A DNA stretch of 64,000 bases, from NCBI RefSeq assembly GCF_902459465.1, contig NC_047080.1, forward strand, positions 11,568,866 to 11,632,865, written 5' to 3'. This document shows positions 57,411-64,000 of this stretch, piece by piece. Under the pieces are notes generated by a model. The model had not been told where the DNA came from and ran no database searches. It was given only the letters and a program-made list of their open reading frames with translations. The position numbers and the translations under genes were made by a program. Within the stretch, counting starts at the first letter, position 1. Each line of letters opens with the position of its first letter. The stretch is from Asterias rubens. Lineage: Eukaryota > Echinodermata > Asteroidea > Forcipulatida > Asteriidae.

Positions 57411-57548
57411 GCTAGTTGGTTGTTAAGACACTGCTCTAGAATTGCAAAGGTTGTGGGATCGAATCCCACCCAAGTAATATGCCTGTGATTTTGTTCACAG
57501 AACTTGGGAAAGTACTGAGTATACAGTGTATATTGGTGAAACCAAAAT
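57411..57548 (+). mobile_element. tRNA-derived SINE (copy C)
   Basis: GCTAGTTGGTTGTTAAGACA, GTGGGATCGAATCCCACCCA and the tail CTGAGTATACAGTGTATA mark a slightly worn copy of the 12291-12480 family. Confidence 0.75.
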
Positions 57549-60237
57549 GAATATGTTAGTCCATTTGTTTTTTGGTTTGTTTGGGCATACCTACTACTGG
57601 CTTTGGCTTTCCTGGTTATGCCCTCATTTCAAATTCTCCTCTAATTGTTCATTGTTATTGTTATTCTCTATTGGAGTGAACATAAATGTCTTGAACTGAA
57701 AACCAATTACAACACCAACTTGTGTCCATCAACGATATGTCATTGGTTCTGTAGCGCAAGAAATCCTGAGGCCAGAGTGAATCCTATATGAATTATTTAG
57801 CCTAGATTGGTTGAGTTGTCTCAGTACATCAAGGACAATCAAATCCATGCCAAGTCTTGTGTTTCATCACTGGCTTGTTATTACAGTTCTATTGAGCAGG
57901 ATTGACATGAGCAACATGAACTTGAAAAAAGTCATTCATCTCAAATTTCTAAATTGATGCAATCAGATGAGGGAAGTAGGCAGCAATAGATCAGTAACGA
58001 TACCTTCAATGCCTATGGTACATTAATCCAGCTTTAAAGCCAAGTTCGAGTCTGTTCAGCATCAATTCTAAGAGTCTTATATATACCAATAAAGTACTCA
58101 ATTTGCTTGAACATAGAGCAACATTTTTAGACAGGTTTTGAAATTGTTTAATAATGATACCTATTTGTGTAGCACATTGTAAGGGTTTACAATGAGCTGC
58201 GATATCACTCTACATCCACTGCCAGAAATACTGGGGAAAAACTTTTCTCATAGCGGTAAGAACATAGCTCGATAAAAAGACAAATGTCGTTAGCAGAAAT
58301 TGAAAACAAACAGTAAAGGAAACCCCAAAACATTTAATTGAACCAGTTTATGGGTCAGCTGACTTTGACCCTGGGTCAGTCTGACCCTAGGTCAGGCCCT
58401 CTTGGACCCGGTTTGTAGAACTGTTTTTCAAACAAAACAAGAAACTATTCCACCTGTCTGACGAATGACAGCACTTTAAAACAATTTAGGATTCATGAGA
58501 GAGATTCCGTAGATCTATGTAACTATTATGTCTCATTAGTTTTATTTTTTTCTTCACTTAAATACCACCAGCACACCTAGTATCTTGAAACACCTGCATT
58601 ATTTGAATGCTGCTTATACACTTGTTATTCTCAATCAATTTGTCATGTCAATGTGCAAATATTTGAATGTTTGGTTGAAGCTTGATTTGAAGGAGCATCT
58701 TGTCGTGTTTGGAGTTGTTGAACTTCCCTCTGCAAAGAAAACTGGAACACGTTAAGTATCCTGAGGTAGGTCGGCGAGGCGGGTCTCTCAAACATTCTCA
58801 AGACAGAAAGCCAGAGATATTTACTCACAGATAAAAAAACATCATGAAAATCTTCAAATTACATGCGTGTAATTTTCATCGCTTGCGGTGATTGTGCAAA
58901 TCCAATTTTTGTTCGACAGACTCAGCGGCTGTACTTATTGCATTTTGAATCCATCATCAGGACCCAACACAGAACATGTGACAACTTCAAATCAAGAATA
59001 CAGAAATTAGAAAATTACGCTGCAGGTTAAAGCCTCCAATCCTTCGTTGAAGCACGGACCCTTCTAAATTGAAGATGCATTGTGGTGAAGTAAAATCAAT
59101 GGCACAATTTAAACTAGGCTGTAGAAAATTCCCAAGACACCCGGAAGCAATGTCCTGCAGACTGGTGGTCCGTATTTTGCAGAGGTTCGACCAATCAGCA
59201 TGTATAGTAAACACTGAGTAACTCTTGTCAGTTTGCCATCGCCTAACAACAAACACCAGAAATTGCTTTGTCTTTTTTGCCATAGGCTCTACTAAAATAA
59301 TCTGGCCCACATTATTTGTAATTCTTCACATACCCCTCGGACAAACAAGACAATGCTGTGCCAGTAATTTAATCTTTTAAAAATTCTGGCAAAAAATTCC
59401 TGACTCAAAATGTCTTTTGTAAGTGACAGACCTGGAACATTTTGAAGGGTATAAAAGGATAAATATTGTAGGCCTGGAGTTTTTCATTTCCAAGAGCTGA
59501 CGCAATAACACAGCAAATTTTGTTTAAGTTTCGTAACAAACGAAGGATAGCTTCTTATATTTAAAAATACCATAGCCTTATCTATAAAATAACACTCAAT
59601 GTGCTTGGACAAAGGGAAACATTTTAAGACAGGTTCGAATTTTTTAAACTCGGCAGCCACTGCCAGAAACCAAGCCATCTTTTCATTTTGATTCAAGTTA
59701 CCTTTGCTACTTCATCTGAAGTGCAGATTGTCCAACATGATTGGCAACTTCAATACAGTTGGCTCCCAGGTACTATTAGAAATTCTTGACAACAGGTGTA
59801 AAGTATTGTTCATTCATTTATGCCTGTGAGCAAACTTGATGTTTGAAGAAGCAGCTTATTGATTGGTTGTCTCCGTTTGCCAAGCATGGAGGAAGACTGC
59901 TGGAACATCAACAAATTCTTCCTTTTTGTGGAATGATGAGGTGGCTAACTCATCGTTTTTGTCATCTAGAAAATGATATGAACACAAAGCTCACCTACAA
60001 AGTAATGTATCATTGCTGAGCTTAATTTCATCTGATGTCCACTAAATTATTACATAATTGAATGCCATCATTGAGGGGCACAGTTTCATGCTTAAGTAGA
60101 AAAAGTAGCTTAGCACAACAAAATGATGTTTACCAGAATAAGGTTACCAGCCAAAGTATCATTCTACATGTACAATCTGTGACTGATATCCTGCTCATTT
60201 CTGTGTAGCAGATAGTTGTTAAGCATTATTTTCTGGT

Positions 60238-60345
60238 TAAAGGCAATGGACACTATTGGTAATTACTAAAAATAATTATTTGCATAAAACCTTTCTTCGT
60301 GACGAGTAATGGGGAGAGGTTGATGGTATAAAACATGTGGGGAAA
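60238..60345. mobile_element. TTAA MITE left-end fragment
   Basis: TTAA-AGGCAATGGACACTATTG opens the copy, followed by GTAATGGGGAGAGGTTGATG from the other arm. The centre and right end are missing. Confidence 0.65.
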
Positions 60346-63300
60346 CTGGAGTTAATCCACTAGGCAATCCGTGAATGAACAAAGAGACACAGACTCCTTA
60401 GGTAAACAGGCGTGCCTAGACCTTCAAGCCTTATATTCTTGTCTCCTTTTACCCAATCTGTCATATTGTTTTCCCACAGGATCCCAAAGTCTTTTTGAAC
60501 CTGGTTTCCCTTTTTGTACAAGTGCGTCACATAGCCTATTTTTTCCTTTTTAGCTGATAACTGTTCAATTCCTTCACAGTGATTAGAATTTTCTATTAGC
60601 TGCAAGTTGCTTGGCCTGCAACATCATCTTCCTCTTCTGCTGACAACTCTTCAATCCATCTCATATTTGTCCATCCCCCATCTTCGCTGAGCTCTCGTTT
60701 ATGTTTCTCCTTTCCTTGATTCCCCCTGGTTCTCACAACCACCTTCAGAAGAAACAAGATGGAAATATTCGGAACACTTTAAGTTTAAGTCTAAGACTAT
60801 TTCACCTTCCGATCGCCCTTTAAGTGCTAAAAAGCAAGGGGAGTGCAAATTTCCTATCTGCATTACAGGAATGATCGTTGGAGCATGGAGGATAAAGCAA
60901 TTTATCCCCTGATTCACCAGGTACTCATGCAATCATAAGTACCTCTCCAGTAGGACTGTCCAGAGTGCAAGTTCATATACCTTTTAAGTCTTCTATAAGT
61001 CGATGCAATCCTTCTCTGTCTTCCAACGGAGCAGACTGAAATGATAAGAGAATCATCAGATTAGCCTGAGTATTTGTCTGCCATCATTCAGCCATGCTTC
61101 AGCTGGTAACTCTCTGACTGCTTTTGCTTTTCTTCGAGTCATGGAACGTCTTGCTGTAGCTTTTCCTACAATCTGTTTTATTCAAAATGTTTGGTTGTGT
61201 TATTTTCCTAAGGTAAATAGTCTTAACTAATTAAAGTGCTTGTGATGGTGTTGGAAAGTACTCTATGCCATTGTGTAACCGAAATAAATAGATTTAGATT
61301 TCAAAAATTTATTCTTCCGATCTTTGTTTCACCCAAATATAACATTCAAGTCAAAAACAATTTCAATGTGGAAGGTTCCTGCTTCATGGAACCATTTTCA
61401 GTGTCCTTGTCTTTTGTGGTTTTGAATTATTTATCTCATCTTTTCAAACTTGAAACAATTCCAGGGAAATTTATGTCAGTAATTATTGTGTACAGTTGTT
61501 GTACAGATGTTGTGTACATTTGATGGGGCGTCCGTGGATTTGTTTGCATTTGTGCATATGTTTCTACTCTTCCATCAGTAGTGACTGCCTTCCTACAAAT
61601 GCACCAATTTTCAATCCTCAAACGATTGATATGAACATGTTAGCTACAGCGAGTTCTCACCACATTGCTTTCTGCCACTCAGCACTAGCTACATGCAGAG
61701 ATGCCAATCTATTAAAGTAACTCATCTTGCGGCTGTTTAAGCTACACAATCTTATTAGACGTCTTGGTGTAGGAAGTAATATGTGTTTTTTATGTTCATA
61801 TCGGACAAACTTGCCCCAGAGCTCTGCACACTATGTGAGAATACTGAATGCCAACCCAAATGCAGTTTGTGTCATTTAGGATATCGGATGTTGTTCTTAA
61901 AAAAAAGCTGTTTAGGTGTTTCAGGCACTGAGGTGTCAACTAAAAGCTCAGAACAGAATGAATGAAACTCTGAAAGGAATTTGGATTGCTCCCAGAGGGG
62001 CTCAAGTCATTATCTACCATGTCTACATGGGAATCCATATTTCTTACACATAGGGTATAACAAAACCCATCATACACTCACTTCTCCCCAAAGGAGCTGA
62101 GTAGTAAAAAATTTCGAGACGAAAAGTTAATCTGTGCGTATTCTAATACAACACAGGACCTGCAAAATGCATATCACTGACTATAGTGTGTTCATAAATG
62201 TTGCACATAAAAAAAGTGTGCCAATAAATAGTGCCCATAAAAAGTGTGTCAATAAATATCACACATAGAGGGCCAGATGTCTATATTTTGCCAGGAGTCA
62301 GTCTCTCTTATCTTGTACTGGTCAATCTACTGACAAACAGCTTGGCCGTCTGGTTCACCCAGAAGTATCAATATTCCACTGCTTTAATTCAGTCACTAGT
62401 TGACAATTCTAGAAAAAGAAAAATTCTAGAAAAATTTGCTCAGCTCCCCAAAAAATGTTAGAAGTATTTGTTGACTGGCGTAACAGTTGTCGCAATTTTG
62501 TACTGGTTCGTAATTCATACAACAGTTAGATCACTACACACATTAAGCACTTAACACATTCTATATAGGCCAAGAGATTTGACAATAATATATGAGCCAC
62601 AACATAGAGAAGATCATGCAGTTTGATCTGTTACTTATACATATTATGTCAACTTTCTTGAGACATTTTTATCAGAAGTGCACCCCATGCCTTAAGCTGG
62701 AAAGGAAATCTTGACTTCTGAATGTTGACTGCTTGAATAACATGGGCTTACTGGTTTCCTTAAAACATCACAATAAGCCATGTTTTTCTGACCTTTGTTT
62801 TCTCTCTTTGTATGTATTTCTCCTTAATTAAATTACTTCAGATAGTCTTGCCCAGACTTCAAGTGTCATTTGAAATTGACAATTCGATTACAGGGATATC
62901 AAAGGACTGCAACATCCCATTTCTGAATTTACCTTTTTTCATTTCCCCTTTTTCAGCGAACTCTCCTTATAAATTGAGTTCTTTCCATTTCTGAATTTAC
63001 CTTTTTCCATTTCCTTCACAGTCAGCTCTTTTTTTTTCTGTTTAGCATTTTCAATTTTGTTGTCACTTGTATTTTCTCCAGCAATACATACCTATTACCA
63101 ATAGGTTTTAAGGGCTTTAAAATCTTAAGAAAGGGCGCCATGAGCATTATCTTTTTGATGAATATTGATTGCTCAGAGTGGTAAAGTGTAAACCTCAATG
63201 CAACACTACCTTACTAAGTAGAAAGCACCCATATTTTCTTCAATAAATTAGTATATATATACTGCAATATTTTATGTTTGTCAACCTGCTTCCTTTATAT

Positions 63301-64000
63301 TAAGCGCACCCTGCGGGAAATCTTCTTATGTTGATAAAATAGTCTGTGCTGGCACTGTAAGGGCCATGATTGGATTTCAGAACAGGTTCCTTCCGATCTA
63401 GTTTTCAAAAGGTTTTCAAACGGCAAATGTTTTCAGGACAACTGCCTTTTTTTGTATTTGGATATCTTACTGTGTGAGCAACTAAAAGCATTATTACTAA
63501 TACTGTTTTCATTATTCATTTACTTTGTTTGTAATTTCTTATTTTTTACAATGTTAACCTTGAATCATGCACAGCTCTTGAAGGAATCATTTCTGCGTCT
63601 TGATTCCTAAGGTGGTTCCCTAATTCTTAGATACCTTACAATGTAATACAGCCTGCTTTGGAACTTTGGCCTAATTCGCAAACATATCTTGTATCACTAT
63701 GTTTAAATAATCACGTTAAAGAATGTGTAACTGGTTTGCCTCGCAATATGAACCTGGAATCTTTTGTGTCCGGAGAGGAAAATGCAATTTGACCGACTTT
63801 CGTTTCATTTACGATGTATTTTTTTTATAGATGTTTGTTTTTTGTTGTATAGTGTTGTAAGCCTGGCGTCTGGGAAGCCAGGATGCATATGGTGTGAATA
63901 TCGTATTATTGGGCAATAATCGCCATCTGTATAAAAGTAAAGATGTATTTCATTTTTGCTGTTTGGATGGTTATTTTATGCAGATTGTAATGTTGGATCA

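Larger units (their letters stand above)
50750..64000. other. 13.3 kb without a recognisable gene after ABHD16A exon 18
   Basis: AT-rich and rich in T and A runs, with only the SINE and MITE pieces listed separately. I looked for the final ABHD16A exon (a segment like THCTPLP followed by a PW ending) and did not find it. All ORFs are under 110 codons and none carries a family motif. Either it is a long last intron of ABHD16A plus downstream DNA, or it holds UTR or non-coding RNA that cannot be recognised by eye. Confidence 0.5.

Noticed and set aside
1-64000. CRISPR array, prophage, operon or other prokaryotic system
   Set aside because: Split genes with GT-AG introns and animal protein families show a nuclear animal locus. 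The only regular arrays are minisatellites with no unique spacers.

Overview
This is animal nuclear DNA: genes are split into many short exons with GT-AG introns, intergenic DNA is AT-rich, and introns are full of short palindromic transposons and tRNA-derived SINEs. The gene set (lysosomal S28 peptidase, urate oxidase, snapin, fibrinogen-related proteins, ABHD16A) and the repeat style suggest a marine deuterostome, most likely an echinoderm (sea star or sea cucumber type). The class cannot be settled from sequence alone.

Layout. 0.4-7.0 kb (minus): complete 11-exon dipeptidyl peptidase 2 / DPP7-like gene, 476 aa, with a decayed extra copy of one exon in an intron. 8.8-13.7 kb (plus): urate oxidase, 302 aa in six coding exons, with a likely TATA box and non-coding first exon. 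16.8-21.1 kb (minus): snapin, 156 aa in four exons, with a 20-copy 35-bp minisatellite in its last intron and a cluster of TTGCATATGCAA palindromes upstream. 22.5-27.3 kb (plus): a secreted protein with two tandem fibrinogen C-terminal domains, 531 aa. 29.7-32.0 kb (minus): a convergent paralogue with one such domain, 331 aa. 35.1-38.6 kb: truncated Ty3/gypsy retrotransposon between two 193-bp LTRs in inverted orientation. 38.9-40.5 kb (minus): 5'-truncated LINE. 40.5-50.7 kb (plus): ABHD16A, 18 coding exons (504 codons), whose last coding exon was not found. 50.8-64 kb: no recognisable exon; probably intron or downstream DNA.

The genes are independent housekeeping or immune-type loci rather than an operon or pathway. 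The two fibrinogen-related genes share an N-terminal region and form a small family cluster. No CRISPR array, prokaryotic system or obviously new enzymatic system is present. The unusual content is structural: the tandem-domain FReP, the inverted-LTR gypsy copy, the exon relic, the snapin upstream palindrome array, the minisatellite, and several MITE families whose ends and target-site duplications can be read directly.

Exon boundaries were derived by hand from splice sites, reading phase and remembered family sequence. For each gene the listed exons join without a frame error. UTR ends, transcription starts and poly(A) sites are inferences.
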